Below are positions 51,666 to 59,916 of a stretch of DNA of 64,000 nucleotides, one piece after another; within the stretch, counting starts at the first letter, position 1; the number at the start of each line of letters is the position of its first letter. The DNA is from Streptomyces sp. NBC_00094. Its GTDB lineage: Bacteria > Actinomycetota > Actinomycetes > Streptomycetales > Streptomycetaceae. Both the position numbers and the translations under genes were made by a program. The notes below the pieces were generated by a model that worked only from the letters and a program-made list of their open reading frames with translations, did no database searches and had not been told where the DNA came from. The stretch spans positions 5,027,501 to 5,091,500 of the forward strand of contig NZ_JAPEMB010000001.1 of the NCBI RefSeq assembly GCF_026343125.1, read 5' to 3'.

Positions 51666-51705
51666 TACGCGCAGAAGCGTAGCCGGAGAATTCCTACGCG
51701 CGTAG
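51666..51705 (-). promoter_or_regulatory. Operator site 6 and a looser dyad, upstream of punA
   Basis: A perfect CTACGCGCGTAG at 51694-51705, 82 bases before the punA start. On the minus strand it continues GAATTC, giving a -10-like TAGGAA. A spread dyad TACGC-N6-GCGTA (51666-51681) lies between it and the gene and may be a second, weaker site. Confidence 0.65.
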
Positions 51706-51811
51706 ATGACGATGCTGACGGACATGCGATCGTTGTCTTGTCGTTTCCGACGAATGGCGTAGGGGAGCCCCGCCGCCGTCCGTCGGGCGTTCGCACATCC
51801 CTGCCCGTCCC

Positions 51812-52249
51812 TCAGCAGGGACGCTTGCGCAACTCCATCACGTAGTCGTGCGGCGCGCCCGCCGACTCGGCCGCGTCCGCGACCTCGCCCAGGTACCGCG
51901 CGGACGGCAGCCCGCCCTCGTACCCGTTGAGGACGTACACCCAGGCCGGCTCCTCGCCGTCGAGCGTGTCCACCCGGACCCGCATCCGCCGGTAGATGTC
52001 GAGTCCGACGCCCTCCCAGCGGTCCATCGATTCCTCGTCCATCGGCGCGATGTCGTACAGCGCCACGAAGACCTGCGAGCGGGGAGCCTCCACGATGGTG
52101 GCCAGCGCCCCCTCCCAACCCATCTGCTCGCCACCGAAGGTGAGCCGCCAGCCGTTCAGCCAGCCGGTGCCGCGCAGCGGGGAGTGCGGTGCGCGGCGGC
52201 TCATCAGCCGCGCGTCGAGGTTGCCGGCGAAAGCGGCGTAGAGCGACAT
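51812..52249 (-). CDS. Gamma-glutamylcyclotransferase-like protein
   Basis: A 145-residue protein of the gamma-glutamylcyclotransferase-like fold: N-terminal MSLYAAFAGNLDARLM, FGGEQMGWEGALATI and VFVALYDIAPMDEESMDRWE, where the Glu residue of the family lies, then an YVLNG strand. The usual Y-G-S-N loop near the start is replaced by FAGNL. ATG 52249 was chosen since similarity starts at once; the very long frame upstream is the shadow of lpdA. Substrate unknown. Confidence 0.78.
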   Translation of the reverse strand: MSLYAAFAGNLDARLMSRRAPHSPLRGTGWLNGWRLTFGGEQMGWEGALATIVEAPRSQVFVALYDIAPMDEESMDRWEGVGLDIYRRMRVRVDTLDGEEPAWVYVLNGYEGGLPSARYLGEVADAAESAGAPHDYVMELRKRPC

Positions 52250-52444
52250 GGGACCGAGAGTACGGGAGGGGGCGGGGTGTACGGCGAACTCCGAGGTGGC
52301 GGCGGAGAGGAGGCCCCGGCGCGAGGCCACGCCGGACGTGCGGGAGAATGGGGTACGCACTTGAAGCGTGCGGGACAATGGCGTACGCACTGCACCCCAG
52401 CGGGGGGACCCCCCGGCAGAACGAGACGCGAGGCGTAGATCCCA

Positions 52445-53884
52445 GTGACCCGGATCGTGATCATCGGTGGCGGACCCGGCGGATACGAGGCGGCCCTCGT
52501 GGGCGCCCAGCTCGGCGCGGAGGTGACCGTCGTCGACTGCGACGGCCTCGGCGGCGCTTCCGTCCTGACCGACTGCGTCCCCTCGAAGACGCTGATCGCC
52601 ACGGCGGAGGTGATGACCACCTTCGACTCCTCCTACGAGGAGCTCGGCATCATCGTCGCGGACGACACCCCGCACGTGGAGCAGGCCGCCCGCGTCGTGG
52701 GCGTCGACCTCGGCAAGGTCAACCGACGGGTGAAGCGCCTCGCGCTGGCCCAGTCGCACGACATCACCGCCTCCGTCACCCGGGCGGGCGCCCGGGTGCT
52801 GCGCGGCCGCGGCCGGCTCTCCGGCCGGCAGGCCGTGGACGGCTCCCGCCAGGTGATCGTCACCGCCGTCGACGGCACGGAGGAGACGCTCACCGCGGAC
52901 GCCGTGCTCATCGCGACCGGCGGCCACCCGCGCGAGGTGCCGGACGCCAAGCCGGACGGCGAGCGCATCCTGAACTGGACCCAGGTCTACGACCTCAAGG
53001 AGCTCCCCGAGGAGCTCATCGTGGTCGGTTCCGGCGTCACCGGCGCCGAGTTCGCCGGCGCCTACCAGGCGCTCGGCTCCCGGGTCACCCTCGTCTCCTC
53101 CCGCGACCGCGTCCTGCCCGGCGAGGACCCGGACGCGGCGGCGGTCCTGGAGGACGTCTTCCGGCGCCGCGGCATGAACGTCATGGCCCGCTCCCGCGCC
53201 GAGTCCGCCAAGCGGGTCGGCGACCGGGTCGAGGTCACCCTCGCGGACGGCCGGGTCATCTCCGGCACCCACTGCCTGATGGCGGTCGGCGCGATCCCGA
53301 ACTCGGCAGGCATGGGCCTGGAGGAGGCCGGGATCAAGCTGAAGGACTCCGGTCACATCTGGACCGACCGGGTCTCCCGCACCAGCGCCCCCGGCGTGTA
53401 CGCGGCCGGCGACGTCACCGGCGTCTTCGCGCTCGCCTCGGTCGCCGCCATGCAGGGCCGCATCGCGATGTACCACTTCCTGGGTGACGCGGTGGCCCCG
53501 CTCAACCTGAAGACGGTCTCGTCGAACGTCTTCACGGACCCCGAGATCGCCACCGTCGGCTACACGCAGGCCGACGTGGACGCGGGCAAGATCGACGCCA
53601 AGGTCGTCAAGCTGCCGCTGCTCCGTAACCCCCGCGCGAAGATGCAGGGCATCCGGGACGGCTTCGTCAAGATCTTCTGTCGTCCGGGCACCGGCATCGT
53701 GGTCGGCGGCTGCATCGTCGCCCCGAAGGCGAGCGAGCTGATCCACCCGATCTCGATCGCGGTCGACAACAATCTGACGGTGGAACAGATCGCAAATGCT
53801 TTCACCGTGTACCCCTCCCTGTCGGGATCGATCGCGGAAGTGGCACGGCAGTTGCACACCCGAAAGTCGGCGGGCGAGGCGTAA
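52445..53884 (+). CDS. lpdA: Flavoprotein disulfide-reductase-like NAD(P)H:quinone reductase (LpdA)
   Basis: A 479-residue FAD- and NAD(P)-binding protein of the lipoamide-dehydrogenase fold: GGGPGGYEAAL (FAD), GSGVTGAEFAG (NAD(P)) and a C-terminal dimer domain. In place of the redox CxxxxC it has GGASVLTDCVPSK: the first Cys is Ser39 and only Cys44 remains, so it cannot do disulfide exchange. Mycobacterium LpdA (Rv3303c) has the same feature and reduces quinones, and it also lies near nucleoside genes (from memory). The C-terminal HxxE pair of true dehydrogenases is also not evident. GTG 52445. Confidence 0.88.
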   Translation: MTRIVIIGGGPGGYEAALVGAQLGAEVTVVDCDGLGGASVLTDCVPSKTLIATAEVMTTFDSSYEELGIIVADDTPHVEQAARVVGVDLGKVNRRVKRLALAQSHDITASVTRAGARVLRGRGRLSGRQAVDGSRQVIVTAVDGTEETLTADAVLIATGGHPREVPDAKPDGERILNWTQVYDLKELPEELIVVGSGVTGAEFAGAYQALGSRVTLVSSRDRVLPGEDPDAAAVLEDVFRRRGMNVMARSRAESAKRVGDRVEVTLADGRVISGTHCLMAVGAIPNSAGMGLEEAGIKLKDSGHIWTDRVSRTSAPGVYAAGDVTGVFALASVAAMQGRIAMYHFLGDAVAPLNLKTVSSNVFTDPEIATVGYTQADVDAGKIDAKVVKLPLLRNPRAKMQGIRDGFVKIFCRPGTGIVVGGCIVAPKASELIHPISIAVDNNLTVEQIANAFTVYPSLSGSIAEVARQLHTRKSAGEA

Positions 53885-53890
53885 CAACCC

Positions 53891-54015
53891 CCCGCAGGGG
53901 TGCTCCCGCCTGCGGGAACGGTTCACCGACGTGGACAACCCCCGGCAAGGCAGGGCATAGCCCTGGACGGGACGAATCAACGACGGGGTCTCCCTTACCA
54001 CTTGGAGACCCCGTC
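53891..54015 (+). terminator. Two terminator hairpins after lpdA
   Basis: First stem: CCCGCAGG (53891-53898)/CCTGCGGG (53909-53916). Second: GACGGGGTCTCC (53982-53993)/GGAGACCCCGTC (54004-54015), a perfect 12-bp stem with a 10-base loop. Confidence 0.75.
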
Positions 54016-54084
54016 CGTGCGCATCTTCTGCAATTCGGCGCATAGTGCTGAAAACTATCGGCCGGTCACGTTACTGTCAGTTTC

Positions 54085-55047
54085 GTGTTCGCTGCAGAAC
54101 GTCGCCAGTTGATCCTCGAAATGGTGCGAGCCAATGGGGCCGTGTCGCTCCGCGAGCTCGCCCGCGTCGTCCAGACCTCGGAGGTGACCGTACGGAGGGA
54201 CGTACGGGCACTGGAGGCAGAAGGACTCCTCGACCGCCGCCACGGCGGTGCGGTGTTGCCGGGTGGATTCACGCGAGAATCCGGCTTCCCGCAGAAATCC
54301 CATCTCGCGACCGCGGAGAAGACGGCCATCGCCGACGTCGCCGCGAGCCTCGTCGAAGAAGGCGAGGCCATCGTCGTCGGTGCCGGGACGACCACGCAGG
54401 AGCTGGCCCGCCGGCTCGCCCGCGTGCCCGGTCTGACCGTGGTCACCAACTCCCTGCTCGTCGCCCAGGCCCTCGCCCACGCCAACCGGGTCGAGGTCGT
54501 CATGACCGGCGGCACCCTGCGCGGCTCCAACTACGCCCTCGTGGGCAGCGGGGCCGAGCAGTCGCTCCAGGGGCTGCGGGTCTCCCGGGCCTTCCTCTCC
54601 GGGAGCGGGCTCACCGCCGAGCGTGGTCTGTCCACGTCCAACATGCTCTCCGCGAGCGTGGACCGGGCGCTGGTGCAGGCGGCGGCGGAGGTCGTGGTCC
54701 TGGCCGACCACACCAAGCTCGGTGCCGACACCATGTTCCAGACGGTGCCGACGGACGTCATCACCCGGCTGGTGACCGACGAGCCCCCGGCCCATGACGA
54801 GCGGGCCGCCTCCGAGCTCCAGGCCCTCGCCGACCAGGGCGTGCAGATCGCCGTCGCGGGCACGGGCGCGGGGCCCGGCGCGGCCGGCGGTGACCAGCTC
54901 CCCCCGGGCGTCCGGCCCCGTCGTGACATGCCGCTCCCCGTCCAGCGCGGACGGATGGCGGCCGGTCAGTTCCGGGGGCCGGGTGGCGGGATGGCGGCGG
55001 AGACGCTGGAGCGGACGGCCCGGGTCGCGGACATGCGGCGCCGCTGA
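54085..55047 (+). CDS. DeoR-family transcriptional regulator with C-terminal extension
   Basis: A 320-residue DeoR-type regulator. The N-terminal helix-turn-helix reads RRQLILEMVRANGAVSLREL and TSEVTVRRDVRALEAEGLLD, and the sugar-phosphate sensing domain contains VVGAGTTTQELARRL and VVLADHTKLG. Family members are about 255 residues; this one adds about 65 Gly/Ala/Pro/Arg-rich residues of no clear fold. GTG 54085 with no clear ribosome site. DeoR proteins often sense phosphorylated sugars, so it is a candidate (not shown) for control of the nucleoside genes here. Confidence 0.85.
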   Translation: MFAAERRQLILEMVRANGAVSLRELARVVQTSEVTVRRDVRALEAEGLLDRRHGGAVLPGGFTRESGFPQKSHLATAEKTAIADVAASLVEEGEAIVVGAGTTTQELARRLARVPGLTVVTNSLLVAQALAHANRVEVVMTGGTLRGSNYALVGSGAEQSLQGLRVSRAFLSGSGLTAERGLSTSNMLSASVDRALVQAAAEVVVLADHTKLGADTMFQTVPTDVITRLVTDEPPAHDERAASELQALADQGVQIAVAGTGAGPGAAGGDQLPPGVRPRRDMPLPVQRGRMAAGQFRGPGGGMAAETLERTARVADMRRR

Positions 55048-55184
55048 GCCGCCACGTCACCGGGGCACGCGTTCCGAGGGACCCTCCCCCAGGGGTCCCA
55101 CGCCGCCGGTACGCCTCGGCCGCCGGTACTTCTCCGCCGTCCGTACGTCCCGACACTCCTCAGCCGCCCGTACGCCGGCACTCC

Positions 55185-55730
55185 TCAGCCCTTGAGTCCC
55201 CGCAGGGTCAGCGCGAGCAGGCGGTCCGCCAGCAGCGCGTCCTCCGGGCACTGTTCGGCTGCCAGCGCGATCGCGTTGGTGAGCTGCATCAGGTCGCCGA
55301 TCGACACGTCGGCCCGTACCTGCCCCGCCTCCTGGGCGCGCCCGAGCAGCGCCTCGCCCGCCGCGCGCAGCGGCACGCTGCACGGGGCGAGCGCCGAACT
55401 CCGGTCGTACGAGGCGGACATCAGCGCGTGCGCGAGCCCCCGGTACTCGCCCGCGTGGGCGATCAGGGCCCGCAGCCACTCCACGAGCGCCCGGCACGGC
55501 TCGTCGGCCCCGGCAAGCTCGTGCGAGCGCCGGAGCAGTGCCTCCAGGGCCTCCTGGAAGACCGCGTTCAGCAGATCGGCCCGGGTGGGGAAGTGGCGGT
55601 AGAGGGTGCCGATCCCGACGCCCGCGCGGCGGGCGACCTCCTCCAGGGGCGCGTCCGTGCCCTGTTCGGCGAAGACGGCCCTGGCCTCCGTGAGCAGCCG
55701 CTCGTGGTTGCGGCGCGCGTCGGCTCGCAT
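55185..55730 (-). CDS. TetR-family transcriptional regulator
   Basis: A 181-residue TetR regulator: N-terminal helix-turn-helix APLEEVARRAGVGIGTLYRH followed by FPTRADLL, and a helical ligand domain ending TLRGLKG. ATG 55730. It lies upstream of the accA2 terminator in the opposite gap and has no divergent partner that would reveal its target. Confidence 0.88.
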   Translation of the reverse strand: MRADARRNHERLLTEARAVFAEQGTDAPLEEVARRAGVGIGTLYRHFPTRADLLNAVFQEALEALLRRSHELAGADEPCRALVEWLRALIAHAGEYRGLAHALMSASYDRSSALAPCSVPLRAAGEALLGRAQEAGQVRADVSIGDLMQLTNAIALAAEQCPEDALLADRLLALTLRGLKG

Positions 55731-55749
55731 GGAGGTCCTCCCCTCGACG

Positions 55750-55783
55750 GAAGGGCCCGCAGGCTGCTGCCTGCGGGCCCTTC
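55750..55783 (-). terminator. accA2 terminator
   Basis: Perfect 15-bp arms GAAGGGCCCGCAGGC (55750-55764) and GCCTGCGGGCCCTTC (55769-55783) around TGCT, 20 bases beyond the accA2 stop. Confidence 0.82.
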
Positions 55784-55803
55784 GTACCGTACGTGTGCGG
55801 CGG

Positions 55804-57558
55804 TCAGTCCTTGATGTCGCAGATGGTGGCGCCGGAGGTGACGGAGGCGCCGACCTCGGCGGACAGGCCCTTGACGGTGCCGGAGCGGTGGGCGTTGAGG
55901 GGCTGCTCCATCTTCATGGCCTCCAGGACGACGATGAGGTCGCCCTCCTTGACCTCCTGGCCCTCCTCGACCGCGACCTTCACGATCGTGCCCTGCATCG
56001 GGGAGGCGAGGGTGTCGCCCGAGGCCGTCGGGCCGGACTTCTTCGCCGCCCGGCGCTTGGGCTTCGCGCCCGCCGCGATGCCCTGACGGGCCAGCGTCAT
56101 GCCGAGGGAGGACGGCAGGGAGACCTCGAGGCGCTTGCCGCCGACCTCGACGACGATCGTCTCGCGGCCCGACTCGTCCTCGTCCGCGTCCGCACCGGCC
56201 GGCGCGAACGGCTTGATCTCGTTGACGAACTCCGTCTCGATCCACCGGGTGTGGACCCGGAACGGGTCCGCGGTGAACGCCGGGTCGACGACGACGGCCT
56301 GGTGGAACGGGATGGCCGTGGCCATGCCCTCGACCTTGAACTCGGCCAGAGCGCGGGCGGCGCGCTGGAGCGCCTGCTCGCGGGTCGCGCCGGTGACGAT
56401 CAGCTTGGCCAGGAGCGAGTCCCAGGCCGGGCCGATGACGGAGCCGGACTCGACGCCCGCGTCCAGACGGACACCGGGGCCCGACGGCGCGTCGAAGACG
56501 GTGACGGTGCCGGGGGCGGGCAGGAAGCCGCGGCCCGGGTCCTCGCCGTTGATACGGAACTCGAAGGAGTGGCCGCGCACGGCCGGGTCGCCGTAGCCGA
56601 GCTCCTCGCCGTCGGCGATCCGGAACATCTCGCGGACCAGGTCGATGCCGGTGACCTCTTCGGTGACCGGGTGCTCGACCTGCAGGCGGGTGTTGACCTC
56701 CAGGAAGGAGATCGTGCCGTCGGTGCCGACGAGGAACTCGACCGTGCCGGCGCCGACGTAGCCGGCCTCCTTCAGGATCGCCTTCGACGCCGCGTACAGC
56801 TCCGCGTTCTGAGCCTCGGACAGGAACGGCGCCGGGGCCTCCTCGACCAGCTTCTGGTGACGGCGCTGCAGCGAGCAGTCACGCGTCGAGACGACGACCA
56901 CGTTGCCGTGGGAGTCGGCCAGGCACTGGGTCTCCACGTGACGCGGCTTGTCGAGGTAGCGCTCCACGAAGCACTCGCCCCGGCCGAAGGCCGCGACGGC
57001 CTCGCGGACGGCGGAGTCGTACAGCTCGGGGACCTCTTCCAGGGTCCGCGCGACCTTCAGACCACGACCGCCGCCACCGAAAGCGGCCTTGATCGCGATC
57101 GGCAGCCCGTGCTCCCGGGCGAACGCGACGACCTCGTCCGCGCCCGAGACCGGGTCGGGGGTACCGGCGACCAGCGGGGCACCCGCGCGCTGCGCGATGT
57201 GACGGGCCGCCACCTTGTCACCCAGGTCACGGATCGCCTGCGGCGGCGGGCCGATCCAGGTCAGACCCGCGTCCAGGACCGCCTGCGCGAACTCGGCGTT
57301 CTCGGAGAGGAAGCCGTAACCGGGGTGGATCGCGTCCGCCCCGGAGTCCTGCGCGGCCTGCAACACCTTGGCCATGTCCAGATAACTGGTCGCCGGAGTG
57401 TCACCGCCCAGAGCGAACGCCTCGTCAGCCGCCCGGACGTGCAGAGCGTCCCGGTCCGGTTCGGCGTACACGGCCACGCTGCCGATACCTGCGTCCCGGC
57501 ACGCCCGGGCCACACGGACAGCGATTTCGCCACGGTTGGCGATGAGCACCTTGCGCAC
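55804..57558 (-). CDS. accA2: Acyl-CoA carboxylase alpha subunit (biotin carboxylase + BCCP)
   Basis: A 584-residue protein joining biotin carboxylase and biotin carrier domains. N-terminal KVLIANRGEIAVRV, ATP-grasp glycine loop FGGGGRGLKVA, FLEVNTRLQVEHPVTE with catalytic residues, and a C-terminal biotinyl domain with Lys549 in VLEAMKMEQ. It carboxylates its own biotin for transfer by a beta subunit such as the pccB product in this window, giving malonyl- or methylmalonyl-CoA for fatty acids and polyketides. GTG 57558 has an excellent AAGGAGGGAG site. Confidence 0.95.
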   Translation of the reverse strand: MRKVLIANRGEIAVRVARACRDAGIGSVAVYAEPDRDALHVRAADEAFALGGDTPATSYLDMAKVLQAAQDSGADAIHPGYGFLSENAEFAQAVLDAGLTWIGPPPQAIRDLGDKVAARHIAQRAGAPLVAGTPDPVSGADEVVAFAREHGLPIAIKAAFGGGGRGLKVARTLEEVPELYDSAVREAVAAFGRGECFVERYLDKPRHVETQCLADSHGNVVVVSTRDCSLQRRHQKLVEEAPAPFLSEAQNAELYAASKAILKEAGYVGAGTVEFLVGTDGTISFLEVNTRLQVEHPVTEEVTGIDLVREMFRIADGEELGYGDPAVRGHSFEFRINGEDPGRGFLPAPGTVTVFDAPSGPGVRLDAGVESGSVIGPAWDSLLAKLIVTGATREQALQRAARALAEFKVEGMATAIPFHQAVVVDPAFTADPFRVHTRWIETEFVNEIKPFAPAGADADEDESGRETIVVEVGGKRLEVSLPSSLGMTLARQGIAAGAKPKRRAAKKSGPTASGDTLASPMQGTIVKVAVEEGQEVKEGDLIVVLEAMKMEQPLNAHRSGTVKGLSAEVGASVTSGATICDIKD

Positions 57559-57931
57559 GATGGCTCCCTCCTTGAAACAAGCTGAGTTTAGGGACTGCCG
57601 ACACGGCCTTTCGACCCGTCCCCAGTGGTGAGCTTGCCCACACGGAGCGTGACCCCGGGCCTGCTCGGGTCGTGAATTCCCTTGTCGCACCACGGTACGC
57701 AGGGTTCCTTTACGGCACAGTAGCTCCGAGGTGTGGCGCAGGTCTCTGTTAGTGCGGCCAGTCGCCATTCGGGTTTCTTTGTCGGGTCCCTACGAATGGC
57801 TCAACGATTCTTTGCCGAACGGCGGGCCGCCGTCTCCCGTGTGCGAACTCTTGTCCGGAGGTTTACCGGCCAGTAGCCTTCGCGCTGTCGATCGTACTGT
57901 CGGTAACAGGCGAATCCAGGGGGTGGCCGAG
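57559..57931. other. 373-bp intergenic region between accA2 and a membrane-protein gene
   Basis: Divergent promoter region. It is less GC-rich in the middle (about 57760-57830). I see no shared operator and no strong palindrome. The in-frame extension of the downstream gene to 57731 has no ribosome site or membrane-protein character, so I treat it as non-coding. Confidence 0.6.
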
Positions 57932-58357
57932 GTGGCCCGCAGACCGATAGCTCTCGTGACGGGAGCGGTGCTCCTTCTCGAGGCGCCCGGCATCGTCGCC
58001 GTCAACGCCGTCATGGCGGGCTTCGTGGAGGCCCAGTCGATGTCCCTCGACGGCATGGACCCCGACGCGATGGTCGCCGGTACGTGGGGGCTCGGCATCG
58101 GCTCCGGCGTCGCGCTCCTGCTCTGCGGCCTCGTCGCGCTCCTCGCGGGCATCCGCGACCGCCGCCCCGGCCGCGCGGGCCGGGGACTGCTCATCGGGTG
58201 CGCGGTCGTGCACGGCGTCCTCGGTGCGGTCGCCGTCGGGCTGATCGGCTGGGGCGCGTTCGCCTTCCTGATGGCGGTGGTCGCGCTCGTCGTCCTCACC
58301 CTGGTGGCGTACGGGAAGGATGCCGAGGCCGCCGAGCGGGTCCCCGCGCCCGCGTAA
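57932..58357 (+). CDS. Small four-segment membrane protein
   Basis: A 141-residue protein with about four hydrophobic segments (IALVTGAVLLLEAPGIVAVN, GLGIGSGVALLLCGLVALLAG, GLLIGCAVVHGVLGAVAVGL and FLMAVVALVVLTLVAYG) and short charged loops. GTG 57932 was chosen since AGGGGG lies 8 bases before it; GTG 57923 is also possible. Family not recognised; proteins like this lie beside maf/acc genes in other Streptomyces as far as I recall. Confidence 0.68.
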   Translation: MARRPIALVTGAVLLLEAPGIVAVNAVMAGFVEAQSMSLDGMDPDAMVAGTWGLGIGSGVALLLCGLVALLAGIRDRRPGRAGRGLLIGCAVVHGVLGAVAVGLIGWGAFAFLMAVVALVVLTLVAYGKDAEAAERVPAPA

Positions 58358-58368
58358 CGCCTCGCGGC

Positions 58369-58974
58369 TCAGGCCCAGAGGTCGGTGATCCGCACGTCCA
58401 GCTTCCCGAGCAGGGTGCGCAGCAGCGGCAGCGACAGGCCGATCACGTTGCCCGGGTCGCCGTCGATGCCCTCGATGAACGGTGCCGAGCGCCCGTCCAG
58501 CGTGAACGCGCCCGCCACGTGCAGCGGTTCGCCGCTCGCCACGTACGCCGCGATCTCCTCGTCCGTCGGCTCGCCGAAGCGGACCACGGTGGAGGCGGTC
58601 GCCGACTCGTAGCGCTTGGCGGCCGTGTCGTACACGCAGTGACCGGTCTGGAGGATGCCGACCCGGCCCCGCATCGCCATCCAGCGGGCGGTGGCCTCCT
58701 CGGCGTCGGCCGGCTTGCCGAGCGCCTGCTTGTCGAGCTCCAGGACCGAGTCGCAGCCGATGACGAGCGCGCCGAACACCTCGGGCCGGGCGGCCACATG
58801 GGCGGCCTTGGCCTCCGCGAGGGCGAGGGCGAGCTCGGCCGGGGTCGGGGCGTGCACCTTGTCCTCGTCGACGCCGCTCACGATCACCTCGGGGGCGAGT
58901 CCGGCCTGCCGGAGCAGCCCGAGCCGGGCGGGGGAGGCGGAGGCGAGGACGACACGGCGCGGATCAGCAGTCAT
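58369..58974 (-). CDS. maf: Maf-family nucleotide pyrophosphatase
   Basis: A 201-residue Maf/HAM1-like pyrophosphatase that hydrolyses nucleoside triphosphates such as dTTP or modified pyrimidine NTPs. Motifs: LASASPARLGLLRQAG at the N terminus, VIGCDSVLELD with catalytic Asp, GKPADAEEA, and the GDPGNVIGLSLPLL end. Its place among acyl-CoA carboxylase genes is conserved in actinobacteria (accE-maf-accA in Mycobacterium, from memory). Confidence 0.92.
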   Translation of the reverse strand: MTADPRRVVLASASPARLGLLRQAGLAPEVIVSGVDEDKVHAPTPAELALALAEAKAAHVAARPEVFGALVIGCDSVLELDKQALGKPADAEEATARWMAMRGRVGILQTGHCVYDTAAKRYESATASTVVRFGEPTDEEIAAYVASGEPLHVAGAFTLDGRSAPFIEGIDGDPGNVIGLSLPLLRTLLGKLDVRITDLWA

Positions 58975-59013
58975 GAGGGCAGCGTAGCCGGGGCGGCACG
59001 CCCGGCGCGGGGC

Positions 59014-59142
59014 TCACCGCGCGCTGACCACGATCATCTCCACGACCATCGCCAGCGCGAGGATCACGCCCGCGCGGCGGAGCATCGTCTGCATCTCGCG
59101 CAGGAACTTCGGAGGCTCGTCCTCCGGGTCGGACCACAGCAT
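59014..59142 (-). CDS. mmpB: Small morphogenic membrane protein (MmpB-like)
   Basis: A 42-residue protein: an acidic start (MLWSDPEDEPPKFLRE), a short basic helix (MQTMLRRAG) and one membrane segment (VILALAMVVEMIVVSAR). I recognise it as the conserved Streptomyces small protein annotated morphogenic membrane protein MmpB. ATG 59142 is preceded by GGAGGATCGGAG. It sits between maf and a TetR gene on the same strand. Confidence 0.75.
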   Translation of the reverse strand: MLWSDPEDEPPKFLREMQTMLRRAGVILALAMVVEMIVVSAR

Positions 59143-59211
59143 GCTCCGATCCTCCGGGTGAGGCGGGCGGGGCGCCTGAGTACGGATACTCAAGCGCCCC
59201 GTACCGAAGGA

Positions 59212-59847
59212 CTAATCGCGGCGGAACACCCCGGCGCGCGCGGCCGCGAGTGCCGCCGCCGCGGCCCGCTCGGCCACGTCCCCGGTGAGCTCCTCGTGGG
59301 TGACGGCGAAGCGGTAGTAGAGCGGCGCGGAGACGGCGCGGAGCAGCTCCACCGGGTCCGTTCCCGCCGGGATCTCGCCGCGCGCCTCGCCCCGGGCGAC
59401 GACCGGGGCCCATTCGGCGAGCCGGGTGCCGTAGAAGCCGGCGAGCGCGCGGGCGCACTCCTCGTCGCAGGCCGCCGCGGCGATGACCGCTCGGAACACG
59501 GCGCCCATCCGGGGGTCGGTCAGGGTGTCCCGTACGAGTTCGGCGTTGGCCCGCAGGTCGCCCGCGAGGCCGCCGGTGTCGGCGGCGGGCAGGGACTGCT
59601 CCGCCATGTCGTGCAGGAGGTCGGTGACGAGGCCGACGGGGGAGCCCCAGCGGCGGTACACGGTGGTCTTGCCGACGCCCGCGCTCACGGCGATCCGGTC
59701 CATGTTCAGCGCGTGGAAGCCGCTGTCCGCGAGGGCGTCGAGGGTGGCGTCGAGGACGGCCCCGCGGACCTTCGCGGTGCGGCCGCCGGGACGCAGGGTG
59801 CCGGGCGAGGCCGGCTGGCTCTCAGTCAAACGGGACTCCTGTTCCAT
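59212..59847 (-). CDS. TetR-family regulator of the divergent MFS gene
   Basis: A 211-residue TetR regulator: helix-turn-helix RIAVSAGVGKTTVYRRWGSP, then a ligand domain with IPAGTDPVELLRAVSAPLYY, as in the group with a TetR_C_11-like domain. Start options are ATG 59847 and a TTG seven codons later (59829), which has AGGAG at better spacing. Divergent from the MFS exporter with TTAAYGGAA-type dyads between them. Confidence 0.87.
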   Translation of the reverse strand: MEQESRLTESQPASPGTLRPGGRTAKVRGAVLDATLDALADSGFHALNMDRIAVSAGVGKTTVYRRWGSPVGLVTDLLHDMAEQSLPAADTGGLAGDLRANAELVRDTLTDPRMGAVFRAVIAAAACDEECARALAGFYGTRLAEWAPVVARGEARGEIPAGTDPVELLRAVSAPLYYRFAVTHEELTGDVAERAAAAALAAARAGVFRRD

Positions 59848-59904
59848 TAATGCCTTCGCCTCTGCTACGGTGCCGTCATCTTAACGGAACCAGCTTCCCA
59901 TTAA
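59842..59904. promoter_or_regulatory. TetR operator region between regulator and exporter
   Basis: TTAACGGAA (59881-59889) and TTCCCATTAA (59895-59904) form an inverted repeat, and a further half-site TTCCATTAA lies at 59842-59850 over the regulator start. The dyad is 12 bases before the exporter ATG, where a repressor would block it. Confidence 0.65.
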
Positions 59905-59916
59905 GGGGTCGTCCGC

